A DNA stretch of 64,000 nt from REEB85 sp018971455. GTDB lineage: Bacteria > Pseudomonadota > Alphaproteobacteria > Acetobacterales > Acetobacteraceae. Below are positions 1 to 8,076 of this stretch, piece by piece (the first letter of the stretch is position 1; the number at the start of each line of letters is the position of its first letter). Both the position numbers and the translations under genes were made by a program. The notes beneath the pieces were generated by a model, which made no database searches, was not told the DNA's origin, and saw only the letters and a program-made list of their open reading frames with translations. Location: assembly GCA_028871195.1 (NCBI GenBank), contig JAGWNT010000002.1, forward strand, positions 1 to 64,000, written 5' to 3'.

Positions 1-129
1 ACCGACTGGTACAGCATCGTGGCGGACGAGTGGCCGTCGCGCCGTGATGCCATGCTCGCTTGGCTCGACGCGGCAAATTTTGCCCCGGATGGCACGGCCC
101 GCAGGGGATTGGCCGAGCTGCGCGGCTAG
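1..129 (+). CDS. GNAT-family N-acetyltransferase, C-terminal end only
   Basis: Only the last 42 codons lie in the window, so the start is off the left edge. The translated tail has the look of the C-terminus of RimJ/RimL-type GNAT acetyltransferases, with a run reading WYSIVADEWPSRRDAMLAWL followed by a short basic end. These enzymes transfer acetyl from acetyl-CoA to an amino group; the acceptor cannot be told from this fragment. The stop codon TAG lies inside the CTAG tetranucleotide at 126-129, which is also the left target duplication of the insertion sequence that follows, so the reading frame was not truncated by the insertion. The family call rests on a short segment. Confidence 0.6.
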   Translation, partial: TDWYSIVADEWPSRRDAMLAWLDAANFAPDGTARRGLAELRG

Positions 130-443
130 CAGGCTGTTGAAGATGTCGCCCAGCGACGGGCGATGAAGGCGATTTCGCCTTGGTGAAGGCGGATTTCGCC
201 ACGGAGAGAGCCGTCGGGCTGGAGTTCGGCCCAGCCGGAGCCGCCGGTCTCGTCCATTTCGTCGTTGCCATCCCAGTCGAACGCGACGGCGGGGGTCTCG
301 CCGCCGCCGTGGAACCCGCCGGTGACGCAGCCGAAGGCGAAGGCGCCCTGATCGAAGTCGATGAAGGCCGGCTCGACCCTGTCGGCGTCGTCGTCCTCGT
401 AGCCCGGCAGCTCGATGATCCTCCATTTCCCCAGGAGGCTCAT
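126..443 (-). CDS. IS passenger protein of unknown function
   Basis: A 105-aa acidic protein with no recognisable catalytic motif. Its start codon overlaps the transposase stop as ATGA (440-443), so it is probably translationally coupled to the transposase. It is rich in Gly, Asp and Glu in the first 80 residues and has no signal peptide or membrane segment. The last codon and stop are supplied by the CTAG target duplication at the end of the element, so its C-terminus depends on where the element inserted. It could be an accessory factor for transposition or simply a passenger. I do not recognise a family beyond similar small frames seen next to IS5-type transposases. Confidence 0.6.
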   Translation of the reverse strand: MSLLGKWRIIELPGYEDDDADRVEPAFIDFDQGAFAFGCVTGGFHGGGETPAVAFDWDGNDEMDETGGSGWAELQPDGSLRGEIRLHQGEIAFIARRWATSSTAC

Positions 444-1540
444 GGCGTAGCCGCCAGCAGCTTGGGCAGGCGGATCAGGTTGTAGGCTGTTGCGGTGAAG
501 GTGAAGGCCCAGCCGACACGGCCGCAGCCTCGGAAGCGGGTCTTGCGCTGGCCGCCCACCGTCTTCATCCAGCCGAAGCCCTCCTCGATCCGCTTGCGGA
601 TCCTCTGGCTGGCCTCGTAGCCCCAGTGGCGGGTGGTGCGCCTGTCGATGGCCGAGCGGCGGCCGTTCGTGTTCTGGGCCACGTGCGCCCGGACGTTCAT
701 CGCGCGCAGCTCGTTCACAAAGTCCTCGCTGTCGTACGCCTTGTCCGCGCCCACGCTGACGGGGCGGCCTCGGTCGGCGCGCGGTTCGATCATCGAGAGG
801 GCGGCGATCCGCTCGGCGTGTCCATCGGCGCTCGTGAGGCAGGCGTCCACGATCAGGCCCGAGCGATTTTCCATCAGGGTGTGGCCCAGGAAGCAGAGCC
901 TGGCCTCCATGCCCCGGCCCTTGCGGTAGAGCCGCGCCTCCGGGTCGGTCGTGCTCTGGTGCGTGGCGTTCGACCGCTTCTCGCCATGGAAATCGACCTC
1001 CGCGTTGCGGCCCCCGGGCGCGGGGGGCTCATCGCCTCCGCTCGCTGCATCCTTGGGCTTGAAGCTCTTCATGGAGGCCCAGGCCTCGACCAGAGTGCCG
1101 TCGACGCTGAAATGATCGGTCGAGATCAGGCGCTTCACGCGTGGTTGGTCCAGCACCGCGGCCAGAAACCGGGCGGCGATCTCGCCCTCCAGCAGCCGGT
1201 CGCGGTTCTTGGAGAAGGTCGAGTGATCCCACGCCAGCTCGTCCGGAGACAGGCCCACGAACCAGCGGAACAGAAGGTCGAACTCCAGCCGCTCCATCAG
1301 CTGCCGCTCCGATCGGATCGAGTAGAAGGCCTGCAGCAGCATCGCCCGCAGCAACATCTCCGGCGGGATCGACGGGCGGCCCATCCTCGCCGAATAGAGC
1401 GCCGAGAAGTCGGCGCTCAGCGCCCCCAGGGCCGCGTCGACCAACTGCCTGATCGTCCGTAACGGGTGATCGCGCCGCACCCGCGCTTCCACGTCCACGT
1501 ACGAAAACAGCGACCCAGACCGCCTGTCCGCACCACGCAT
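440..1540 (-). CDS. IS5-family transposase
   Basis: A 366-aa DDE transposase of the IS5 family. The N-terminal domain shows the conserved stretch LLRAMLLQAFYSIRSERQLM at about residues 62-81, followed by LLFRWFVGL and a WDHSTFSKNRDRLL motif. The catalytic core begins near residue 143 with STDHFSVDGTLVEAWASMKS, which contains the first catalytic Asp. A later VGADKAYDSEDF segment holds the second Asp, and the last third carries a RIEEGFGWMKT segment that supplies the catalytic Glu. The length is complete, and start and stop lie inside the terminal repeats. It cuts and pastes the element at CTAG targets; nothing suggests inactivation. Confidence 0.93.
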   Translation of the reverse strand: MRGADRRSGSLFSYVDVEARVRRDHPLRTIRQLVDAALGALSADFSALYSARMGRPSIPPEMLLRAMLLQAFYSIRSERQLMERLEFDLLFRWFVGLSPDELAWDHSTFSKNRDRLLEGEIAARFLAAVLDQPRVKRLISTDHFSVDGTLVEAWASMKSFKPKDAASGGDEPPAPGGRNAEVDFHGEKRSNATHQSTTDPEARLYRKGRGMEARLCFLGHTLMENRSGLIVDACLTSADGHAERIAALSMIEPRADRGRPVSVGADKAYDSEDFVNELRAMNVRAHVAQNTNGRRSAIDRRTTRHWGYEASQRIRKRIEEGFGWMKTVGGQRKTRFRGCGRVGWAFTFTATAYNLIRLPKLLAATP

Positions 1541-1620
1541 CCGCCCCCTCCAGGCCCGTCTCGACCAGAAGAGTGAATCATGCCGAGTCCGGCTCCGCTA
1601 CCGACTTCTTCAACAGCCTG

Positions 1621-2490
1621 CTAGGTCTCCGGGTCCGGCGGCCGCCCGAGCGCCTCGCCCAAGGGCACCCGGCCCGAACCGCGCGCCAGCGGCCGAGGCT
1701 GGCCGGGCGCGGGCGCCCAGCCGGTCAGCATCGCCAGGCGCAGCGTCGCCACCGTGCGCCCGTCACGCTGCGGCAGGGCGGCGAGGGCATGGGCGAACAA
1801 CGCCCTCGGCGGCGGGCGGCGCGCGCGCTCGATCAGCGCGTTGGCCTGCCCGGCCGCGCGCAGATCATGGAGCAGCGCGAGCGGCTCGGCGTAGAGCAGG
1901 GTGATGTCCTCGCCGTCGGCCACCGGCAGGGCAAAGCCCGCCCGTTGCAGCAACGCCGCGCAGTCGCGCAGATCGGCGAAGGGGGCGACGCGCGGGGCCG
2001 CGCCGCCGCACAGCGCCACCTCCGCCGCGGCCAGCGCCGCGCGCAGCTCGCCCAGCGTGCCCAGCGCCGGCAGGCTCGCGAGCAGCAGCCCGTCCGGCCG
2101 CAGCACCTGGCGCAACTGGATCAGGACGCCCGGTAGATCATTGGCCAGATGCAGCGACAGGCTGGCCACCACGAGGTCGAAGCTCGCCGGGGCGAAAGGC
2201 AGGCGCTCCTCGTCGGCGACGACGCCTGGCGGCGCGCTGCGCGCGACCATCGCGGGCGACAGATCGCAGGCGACCGTGTCGATGCCGCGCGCCCGCAGCA
2301 GCGGGGCCACGATGCCGCAGCCGCCGATATCGAGCGCGCGCGCGAAGCGTCGCGTGGTGTCGTCCAGCCGGTCGAGCAACCGCTCCGCCGCATCCTGCAG
2401 GACGGCGCTCACCCGATGGACGCTCGCCGCGGCGCGCGCGCGCTGGCGGCGCACGGCGAGACGGTCGAATGGCTGGGCGGCGGGATCCAT
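1621..2490 (-). CDS. BioC/NDUFAF5-like SAM-dependent methyltransferase
   Basis: A 289-aa class I methyltransferase. The alphaproteobacterial BioC/NDUFAF5-like group is recognised by the N-terminal MDPAAQPFDRLAVRRQRARA segment, motif I (ALDIGGCGIVAPLL), the post-motif FDLVVASLSLHLANDLPGVL and a distal LTGWAPAPGQPRPLARGSG segment. Members methylate small molecules or act as assembly factors for respiratory complex I; the substrate here is not known. I start at the ATG at 2490 because family members begin at this point; an upstream in-frame start would add 11 unmatched residues. The stop TAG lies in the right-hand CTAG target duplication of the IS, so before insertion this gene and the GNAT gene converged on one shared CTAG. 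Confidence 0.8.
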   Translation of the reverse strand: MDPAAQPFDRLAVRRQRARAAASVHRVSAVLQDAAERLLDRLDDTTRRFARALDIGGCGIVAPLLRARGIDTVACDLSPAMVARSAPPGVVADEERLPFAPASFDLVVASLSLHLANDLPGVLIQLRQVLRPDGLLLASLPALGTLGELRAALAAAEVALCGGAAPRVAPFADLRDCAALLQRAGFALPVADGEDITLLYAEPLALLHDLRAAGQANALIERARRPPPRALFAHALAALPQRDGRTVATLRLAMLTGWAPAPGQPRPLARGSGRVPLGEALGRPPDPET

Positions 2491-2556
2491 CGCCTCTATG
2501 TGACAAGCCGGCCGCCGCCGCACAACCGCGGCGAACAGGACCGCGGCCGCAAACCG

Positions 2557-3582
2557 CTACCGCAGGCGGCGGGCCAGCGCCCGCAACGGGGCGGTGACCC
2601 GCCAGGAGCACGATGCCTTGAGGGCTGCGATCTCGGCGCGCAGTCGCGCCGCGTCGTGCGGTCCGCTGCCGGCCGGCCCGGCTTCCGGCATCAGCACCGG
2701 TTCGGACATCGCCGCCGGCGACAGCACGGCCGGGAAGCGGCCCTTGCGGATGATGAGCAGGCACGAGGTGGTGACGAAGCCGCCGAGCATCATCTTGATG
2801 TGCTCGCGCCCATTGCCGTAGTACGGTTCGTAATCGTATTCGATATCCTCGTCGTCGATCCCGGCGAAATCCTCGAGCGGCGCCATGGCGCAGCCGATCA
2901 GTCGCAGCCGGTGCGCCAGGGCGGCGAGGTCGCGCCGGCGGTAGATCACGCTGTCGCCGGTCTCGACCGTTGCGTCATCGGAACTTAGATTGAGCTCGGT
3001 GGTGTGCACGGCAAAGCCGCCGGGTTTCAGCAGTTCGGTGCTGCGCAGCACGAATTGCAGCCCGGCCTCCAGGCTGCCGAGATGCTCGAAGCTGCAGGAA
3101 CTCCAGATGAAGTCGAAATGCCCGAGCCGGTCCGGCTCCAGCGCACGCATGTCCTGCGGCATGAAGCGCACGCGGGCGTCGAATTCGGCACGTGAGACAA
3201 AGCCCGGCCAGTACAGTGCCTCGAGGGTCGCGGCGTGCTGGCCCGTTGTCGTCCAAGCTTTGGCCGCTTCGTCGGCGGCACCGAGATCCGTCGCCAGCAC
3301 CTCGGCGCCTGACGCCGCGAACAGCGACGCCAGCGGCTCCATCCCGACCGCAAAGCCGCAGCCGCGGCGCCCGCGCTCCAGCATGCCGCGCTCGCTGAGG
3401 GCCTGCGCGATGGCGAGCCATTCCCAGTTCTTGCGGTGAAACCTCACCGCCGGCGAGGGCCGCAGGCGGCCATCCGGATCGGCTTCTGAAAACCGGGCCT
3501 CCCATTTGCGGAGCCACTCGGTGTCCCAGTGGGCCCGGCGGCACACCATGGAGGTCAGCGGAAGCCGTGCGTCGTTGGCCAT
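2557..3582 (-). CDS. SAM-dependent methyltransferase with C-terminal SWR-type tail
   Basis: A 341-aa methyltransferase-like protein. After an N-terminal WLRKWEARFSEADPDGRLRP region comes a glycine motif (GCGFAVGMEPLASLFA), an acidic motif ending ATDLG and the segment FDFIWSSCSFEHLGSLEAGL. This order is typical of methyltransferases tied to surface-polysaccharide synthesis. The last 30 residues form a short coiled coil (LRAEIAALKAS) ending in SWRVTAPLRALARRLR, a tail otherwise seen at the ends of glycosyltransferases. I chose the ATG at 3582; the longer frame would run through the upstream ferritin-like gene. The acceptor substrate is unknown. It follows the ferritin-like gene by 41 bp and may share its transcript. 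Confidence 0.75.
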   Translation of the reverse strand: MANDARLPLTSMVCRRAHWDTEWLRKWEARFSEADPDGRLRPSPAVRFHRKNWEWLAIAQALSERGMLERGRRGCGFAVGMEPLASLFAASGAEVLATDLGAADEAAKAWTTTGQHAATLEALYWPGFVSRAEFDARVRFMPQDMRALEPDRLGHFDFIWSSCSFEHLGSLEAGLQFVLRSTELLKPGGFAVHTTELNLSSDDATVETGDSVIYRRRDLAALAHRLRLIGCAMAPLEDFAGIDDEDIEYDYEPYYGNGREHIKMMLGGFVTTSCLLIIRKGRFPAVLSPAAMSEPVLMPEAGPAGSGPHDAARLRAEIAALKASCSWRVTAPLRALARRLR

Positions 3583-3623
3583 GCCGCGTGCATATACTGG
3601 CACCGGCGGACGGGAAACCCCGC

Positions 3624-4469
3624 TCAGGCCGCCTCGGCGAATTGTGATGCAGGCCCGCCGCGCGCCACGAGCCGCGCGCGGCGACGGCGGAGCAAGGTCC
3701 AGGCCAGCCGCGCCGACAGGGCCGACAGCCGGCCGCGCGGCGCCAGGCCGACCGATTTGAACACCATGCCCATGCCGCGCTCGATGTGGTGGAACCGATA
3801 GACCATCATCGCCCCGGCCATGTAGGCGGCGATGCTGCGCGCATGGTCGTAGCCCGCCGAGACCGGCATGTTGCCGCAATGATAGGCGAAGGCGAGCTCG
3901 TCATCCTCGCTCTCGCCGATGCGGCCGAAGGCGATGCGCAGCCGGCGCGCAAAGGAGATGTGCTCGCGCCCGAGATAGCGCCGCATATGGTCGTAGAACA
4001 GCTTGAAGTGCCGGTACTCGTCGGCCGCGATCAACTGGCAGACCTCGCGCAACACCGGCTCATGCGTCGCCTCCGCCAGGGCGGTGTAGTAGCTCGACGT
4101 GCCAGTCTCCACCATGCAGCGAGCAATCAGCTCGCCGGTGCGCGAGCCGCGGACGGAGGCGGTGGCGTCGAGCGGAATCTGATAGCCGGCACGGTAGCGG
4201 GCGAAGGCGGCGGCGAAATCCCAGCCGGGATCGGCCAGCATGGCCCAGCGCCCGAGGGCCTCGCCGTGCTGCACCTCCTCGGTGACCCAATTCTCCACCG
4301 CGGCGCGGAAATCCGGGTCGTCGGCGAACACGCGGTTGAGATAGACCCCGTAATCGGTGCCGTTGCGCTCCACCATCGCGGCCGCTTTCACCAGCGGCAC
4401 GATGTCGGGATCCAGCTTCGCGGGGTCGAAGCGATCCCAGGCCACCTGCTCGATGCGCCAATGCTTCAT
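3624..4469 (-). CDS. Ferritin-like di-iron protein (acyl-ACP desaturase-like)
   Basis: A 281-aa, mostly helical protein with a complete set of four-helix-bundle di-iron ligands: Glu34, the pair Glu65-x-x-His68 in WVTEEVQHGE, Glu121 in MVETGTSSYY, and Glu151-x-x-His154 in ADEYRHFK. Families with this layout include acyl-ACP desaturases and related O2-activating oxygenases; they use a carboxylate-bridged Fe2 or FeMn centre in the cytoplasm. The length and spacing favour the desaturase-like branch over rubrerythrin, since no rubredoxin domain is present. The substrate cannot be told. The start ATG at 4469 is the only good one, and the gene diverges from gmhA across a 116-bp gap. Confidence 0.72.
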   Translation of the reverse strand: MKHWRIEQVAWDRFDPAKLDPDIVPLVKAAAMVERNGTDYGVYLNRVFADDPDFRAAVENWVTEEVQHGEALGRWAMLADPGWDFAAAFARYRAGYQIPLDATASVRGSRTGELIARCMVETGTSSYYTALAEATHEPVLREVCQLIAADEYRHFKLFYDHMRRYLGREHISFARRLRIAFGRIGESEDDELAFAYHCGNMPVSAGYDHARSIAAYMAGAMMVYRFHHIERGMGMVFKSVGLAPRGRLSALSARLAWTLLRRRRARLVARGGPASQFAEAA

Positions 4470-4585
4470 GGCGCCGATCTATCACCCCGCGCCGCGCCTT
4501 GTCGAACCACCGGCCGCCCCTGGCGGCCCGGTTGCACCTCGCGGCCCGGGCCGATCCGCCATATGATCCCGCCCGGGAGACATGC

Positions 4586-5224
4586 ATGACCGACGCCGCC
4601 GACCAGCAATCCGCCCAGGCCGCCTATGCCGGCGCCTATCTCGCGCAGAGCGCGGCCGCGATCCAGGCCTTCGCCGCCGACCCTGCCGCCCGCGCGGTGA
4701 TGCTGGAGATGGCCCGCGCCATCACCGCGTCGCTGCGTGGCGGGGGCAAGCTGCTCATTGCCGGCAATGGCGGCAGCGCGGCCGACGCCCAGCATATCGC
4801 CGGCGAGATGGTTGGCCGGCTGATGTTCGACCACGCCCCGCTGGCCGCCATTGCCCTGACCACGGACAGCTCGGGCCTGACCGCGATCGCCAATGATTAC
4901 GGCTACGATGCCGTGTTCGAGCGCCAGCTGCGCGCGCTCGCCCGCCCGGGCGACGTCTTCCTCGGCATTTCAACCTCCGGCAACTCCCCCAGCATCCTCG
5001 CCCCGATCGCCGCCGCGCGGGAGATGGGCGTCGCGGCACTCGGCTTCACCGGCGCCGGCGGCGGGCGCATGGCCGGACTGTGCGACACGCTGCTCGCCGC
5101 GCCCTCGGGCTGGACGCCGATCATCCAGCAGATCCATATCACCGCCGCCCATCTGATCTGCGCGCTGGTAGAGCGCGCCATGTTCCCCGACCGGGCACCG
5201 CCCGCGCCGCTTACCCCCGGTTAA
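4586..5224 (+). CDS. gmhA: Phosphoheptose isomerase (D-sedoheptulose 7-phosphate isomerase)
   Basis: A 212-aa SIS-domain protein. The loop AGNGGSAADAQHIAGEMVGR at residues 59-78 is the substrate-phosphate and active-site segment of GmhA, and GISTSGNSPSIL and the C-terminal IIQQIHITAAHLIC carry the other conserved residues. GmhA converts sedoheptulose 7-phosphate to heptose 7-phosphate, the first step of ADP-heptose synthesis for the LPS inner core or S-layer glycans. The start at 4586 has a GGGAGA ribosome-binding site five bases upstream. No other heptose gene is adjacent. An N-terminal extension in the same frame back to 4499 is unlikely, as it lacks family similarity. Confidence 0.92.
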   Translation: MTDAADQQSAQAAYAGAYLAQSAAAIQAFAADPAARAVMLEMARAITASLRGGGKLLIAGNGGSAADAQHIAGEMVGRLMFDHAPLAAIALTTDSSGLTAIANDYGYDAVFERQLRALARPGDVFLGISTSGNSPSILAPIAAAREMGVAALGFTGAGGGRMAGLCDTLLAAPSGWTPIIQQIHITAAHLICALVERAMFPDRAPPAPLTPG

Positions 5225-5287
5225 GCAAAACCCGCCATTCTCTCCCCGCTCCGGCAGGTGGGGCGAGCGAAAGGCACGGGATCGGGC

Positions 5288-6390
5288 ATGGGCGCCAAGC
5301 GCAGGAAGGGCGATCGCGGCGGCGTGGTCATCCGCAAGGAGGAAATCATCGAGGGCGGCCACCATGGCGGCGCCTGGAAGGTGGCCTATGCCGATTTCGT
5401 GACCGCGATGATGGCGTTCTTTCTGCTCATGTGGCTGCTCAACGCCACCACCGAGGCGCAGCGCAAGGGCCTGGCGGATTATTTCACGCCCTCCAATGCG
5501 CTCAGCCACACCTCCTCCGGCTCGGGCCAGCCTTTTGGCGGGCACACACCCTACGACAGCGGCAACATGGTGTCCGACCGCGGCACGGCGGCCATCACCC
5601 CGGCACCAAGCCGCCGCCGCCCGACAATCCGCAGACCGACCTGCCGCCCAACAACGCGCCCCCCGCCCACGGGGCCGCCAATCTGGCCGACAAGCCGGCC
5701 GCGGCACTCGGCAACGCCGCCACAAGCCAGAACCAGAAGGGCGCCAGAGCGCCCGGCGGCGGGCAGGCCGCCGCCCAGGCGCAGAGCCCCGGACAGGGCC
5801 GGTTCCTCGCCCATGCCGGCGCCGCCGCCCAGCCTGCCGAGGCACCGGACCCCAAGGCGCTGGCCGCGGCGGCGCTGAAGGCCGAGCTCGCCCGCCGCGA
5901 AGCCGCCGCCTTCAAATCCGCCGCCGCGCAGATCCGCGATGCCGTCCGAAACGATCCCCACCTCGCCGCCCTCGCGCGCCAGATCGCCATCGACGAGACG
6001 CCGGAGGGATTGCGCATCCAGCTGATGGACGAGGAGCACCAGCCGATGTTCGCCCCCGGCTCGGCGACCCCGGATGAGCGGGCGAAATTGCTGCTGGAAA
6101 AGATCGCGCCGATCCTCGCCCGCCTGCCCGAGAGCATCTCCATCGCCGGCCATACCGATGCGGCGCCGTACAAGGGCGTCGGCATGTCCAACTGGGAGCT
6201 TTCGGCCGAACGCGCCAACGCCACCCGCCACCTGCTGATGATGGCCGGGCTGCCCGACAGCCGCTTCCGCAGCGTCACCGGCAACGCGGACCGCGACCTG
6301 CTGCTGCCGGCCGATCCTCTGGCCGCGGCCAATCGCCGGATCGCCATCCTGGTGCTGCGCGGCAGCGTCGGCCCACGCCCGGGGAAGTGA
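5288..6390 (+). pseudogene. motB: Flagellar motor stator MotB, interrupted by a frameshift
   Basis: The first frame (from 5288) gives a classic MotB start: a basic cytoplasmic tail, then the single transmembrane helix in VAYADFVTAMMAFFLLMWLL, whose Asp is the proton-binding residue. The frame is lost at about 5602: the reading continues correctly (PGTKPPPPDNPQTD) only in the -1 frame, which then runs to 6390 and contains the OmpA-like peptidoglycan-binding domain (ISIAGHTDAAPYKGVGMSNW) and a normal C-terminus. Joined, the protein would be about 367 aa, a normal length for alphaproteobacterial MotB. One G appears to be missing in the GC-rich stretch accccggcacc. This is either a sequencing error or a real one-base deletion; no slippery heptamer is visible. 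Confidence 0.85.
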
Positions 6391-6412
6391 CGGCGGCGGT
6401 GGGAATGATCGC

Positions 6413-7279
6413 ATGAACACGATCGGCGGCCTCGTCTTCGTGCTGGCCTGCGTCTTCGGCAGCTACCTGACGTCGGGCGGCAGCGTGGCGCCGCTGATCG
6501 AGGCGGTGCCGTTCGAGATGTGGACCATCGGGGGCGCGGCCATCGGCACCTTCATCATGTCCAACAGCATGCATGACATCAAGCACACGCTGTCCGGCTT
6601 CGGCAAGATCATGAAAGGCGCTGCCTACAGGAAAGCCGATTACGTCGAGCTGCTCAGCCTGCTCTACTTCTTCGTCCGCCTGGCCAGCACCAAGGGTTCG
6701 ATGGCGCTCGAACCACATATCGAAAAGCCCGAGGAGAGCACGGCGTTCCAGAAATTCCCCAAGGTGCTCGCCAACCACCACGCGAGCGCCATGATCTGCG
6801 ATTATCTGCGGATGGTTGGCATGAACGCCGACGACCCCAACCAGATCGAGGACGTGCTGGGCCGCGAGCTGAAGAAGACGCTGAACGAAGAGCTGCATGG
6901 ATCGCACGCCCTGCAATCCATGGCCGACGGGCTGCCGGCGCTGGGCATCGTCGCCGCGGTGCTGGGCGTCATCAAGACCATGTCGCACATCAACGAGCCG
7001 CCGGCGGTGTTGGGGGCGATGATCGGCGGGGCGCTGACCGGCACGTTTCTCGGCGTGCTGCTGGCCTATGGCATGGTCGGCCCCTTCGCCTCGCGCATGA
7101 AGGCGGTTGTCGAGGAGGAGAGCAAATATTTCGAGGTGGTGCGCGCCGTGCTGGTCGCCCATCTGCACGGCAACGCGCCGCAAGTCAGCGTCGAGACCGG
7201 GCGGAAGATGGCGCCCAACCAGCACATGCCGAGCTTCCAGGAACTCGAGGAAGCGGTGCAGAACCTGCAGATCGCCTGA
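6413..7279 (+). CDS. motA: Flagellar motor stator protein MotA
   Basis: A 288-aa protein of normal MotA length, with two N-terminal hydrophobic helices, a large cytoplasmic loop and two C-terminal helices. The segment GLPALGIVAAVLGVIKTM followed by GGALTGTFLGVLLAYGMVGP is the third and fourth membrane region with the conserved prolines. The C-terminal tail PSFQELEEAVQ matches the alphaproteobacterial form. MotA forms the ring around the MotB dimer in the proton-driven stator. It follows motB by 22 bp, so the order motB-motA is the reverse of the common motA-motB arrangement. A long hairpin follows 21 bp after the stop. Confidence 0.93.
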   Translation: MNTIGGLVFVLACVFGSYLTSGGSVAPLIEAVPFEMWTIGGAAIGTFIMSNSMHDIKHTLSGFGKIMKGAAYRKADYVELLSLLYFFVRLASTKGSMALEPHIEKPEESTAFQKFPKVLANHHASAMICDYLRMVGMNADDPNQIEDVLGRELKKTLNEELHGSHALQSMADGLPALGIVAAVLGVIKTMSHINEPPAVLGAMIGGALTGTFLGVLLAYGMVGPFASRMKAVVEEESKYFEVVRAVLVAHLHGNAPQVSVETGRKMAPNQHMPSFQELEEAVQNLQIA

Positions 7280-7300
7280 CCCTGGCGCTGTAATGCTGGA

Positions 7301-7352
7301 GCAACGTCCGATCTGACCGACCGCGAGGCGGCTCAGTCAGACCGGACGTTGC
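7301..7352. terminator. Bidirectional hairpin between motA and the SDR gene
   Basis: A 17-bp inverted repeat with one mismatch: GCAACGTCCGATCTGAC at 7301-7317 and GTCAGACCGGACGTTGC at 7336-7352, with an 18-base loop that can itself pair (CCGC with GGCGG). It sits between two convergent genes and ends two bases before the SDR stop codon. There is no strong U-run on either side, so termination in both directions is inferred from position and stem strength. Confidence 0.6.
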
Positions 7353-7353
7353 G

Positions 7354-8076
7354 CTAGATCGACAGCGCGCCGACGCTGGCGCCGCCGCAGACGAACAGCG
7401 TCTGGCCGGTGATGAAGCCGCTGTGCGGCGAGGCGAAGAAACCGACCGCGTGCGCCACATCCGCCGGGCGGCCGAGGCGGCGCACCGGAATGCTGGCGGC
7501 GAGGCGGGCCGCACGTTCGCTGCCCGGCGGGATGACCGCGTCGAACATCGCGGTTCCGCCCACCGGGCCGGGTGCGACCGCGTTGACCGTGATGCCGTCC
7601 GCCGCCAGTTCCAGCGCCCAGGTGCGCACCAGGCCGGCGATGCCGGCCTTGGTCGCGCTGTAGGCGGTGCGCGTTTCCGCGCCCAGTGCCGCGCGCGAGG
7701 AGAGCAGGATGATGCGGCCGAAGCCGGCGGCCCGCATCGCCGGCAGTGCGGCCTGCACCAGAACCATGGGCGCGACCAGATGCAGCCGCGCCAGCGCCTC
7801 CACATCCTCCGCCCGCGCATCGGCGAGCAAGGCAGGGCGGATCACGCCCGCATTGTGGATGACGTGGCTGAAGGCGAAGCGCTGCGCAAGATCGGCGGCG
7901 ACGGCGCGGGTCGCCGCCACATCCATCAGATCGGCCGTCGCCGTGTGCAGGCGCGGATGAGACCAGTCGGGATCCTCCAGCGCCAGCGAAACGACGTCGT
8001 AGCCATCCGCCAGCAAAACCCGGCAGATCTCCGCCCCGATGCCGGACGATCCGCCGGTGACCAGCGCTGTCGGCAT
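7354..8076 (-). CDS. Short-chain dehydrogenase/reductase
   Basis: A 240-aa classical SDR. It has the dinucleotide motif TGGSSGIG at residues 8-15, the structural NAG motif in HNAGVI, the catalytic Ser in ILLSSRAAL and the YSATK catalytic tetrad segment, then the PG motif (APGPVGG). It will oxidise or reduce an alcohol/ketone with NAD(P). Last gene of the nine-gene minus-strand operon that begins with iorA; its start overlaps the cyclase stop by one base (TGATG). The context suggests a step on a 3-hydroxyacyl or related intermediate of the aromatic pathway, but the substrate is not evident from the sequence. Confidence 0.85.
   Translation of the reverse strand: MPTALVTGGSSGIGAEICRVLLADGYDVVSLALEDPDWSHPRLHTATADLMDVAATRAVAADLAQRFAFSHVIHNAGVIRPALLADARAEDVEALARLHLVAPMVLVQAALPAMRAAGFGRIILLSSRAALGAETRTAYSATKAGIAGLVRTWALELAADGITVNAVAPGPVGGTAMFDAVIPPGSERAARLAASIPVRRLGRPADVAHAVGFFASPHSGFITGQTLFVCGGASVGALSI

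Larger units (their letters stand above)
126..1624. mobile_element. IS5-type insertion sequence with CTAG target duplication
   Basis: A 1,491-bp element spans 130-1620. Its ends are inverted repeats: the left end reads CAGGCTGTTGAAGATGTCG and the right end, read on the other strand, CAGGCTGTTGAAGAAGTCG, a single mismatch over 19 bases. The element is flanked on both sides by CTAG (126-129 and 1621-1624), a 4-bp target duplication as expected for IS5-group elements. It carries an intact transposase and a small downstream passenger frame, both on the minus strand. Intact ends, an intact transposase and a perfect duplication point to a recent insertion. Confidence 0.92.

Noticed and set aside
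5597..5610. Programmed ribosomal frameshift in motB
   Set aside because: The sequence accccggcaccaag has no slippery heptamer and no stimulatory structure is visible. A missing base, from sequencing error or mutation, is simpler.
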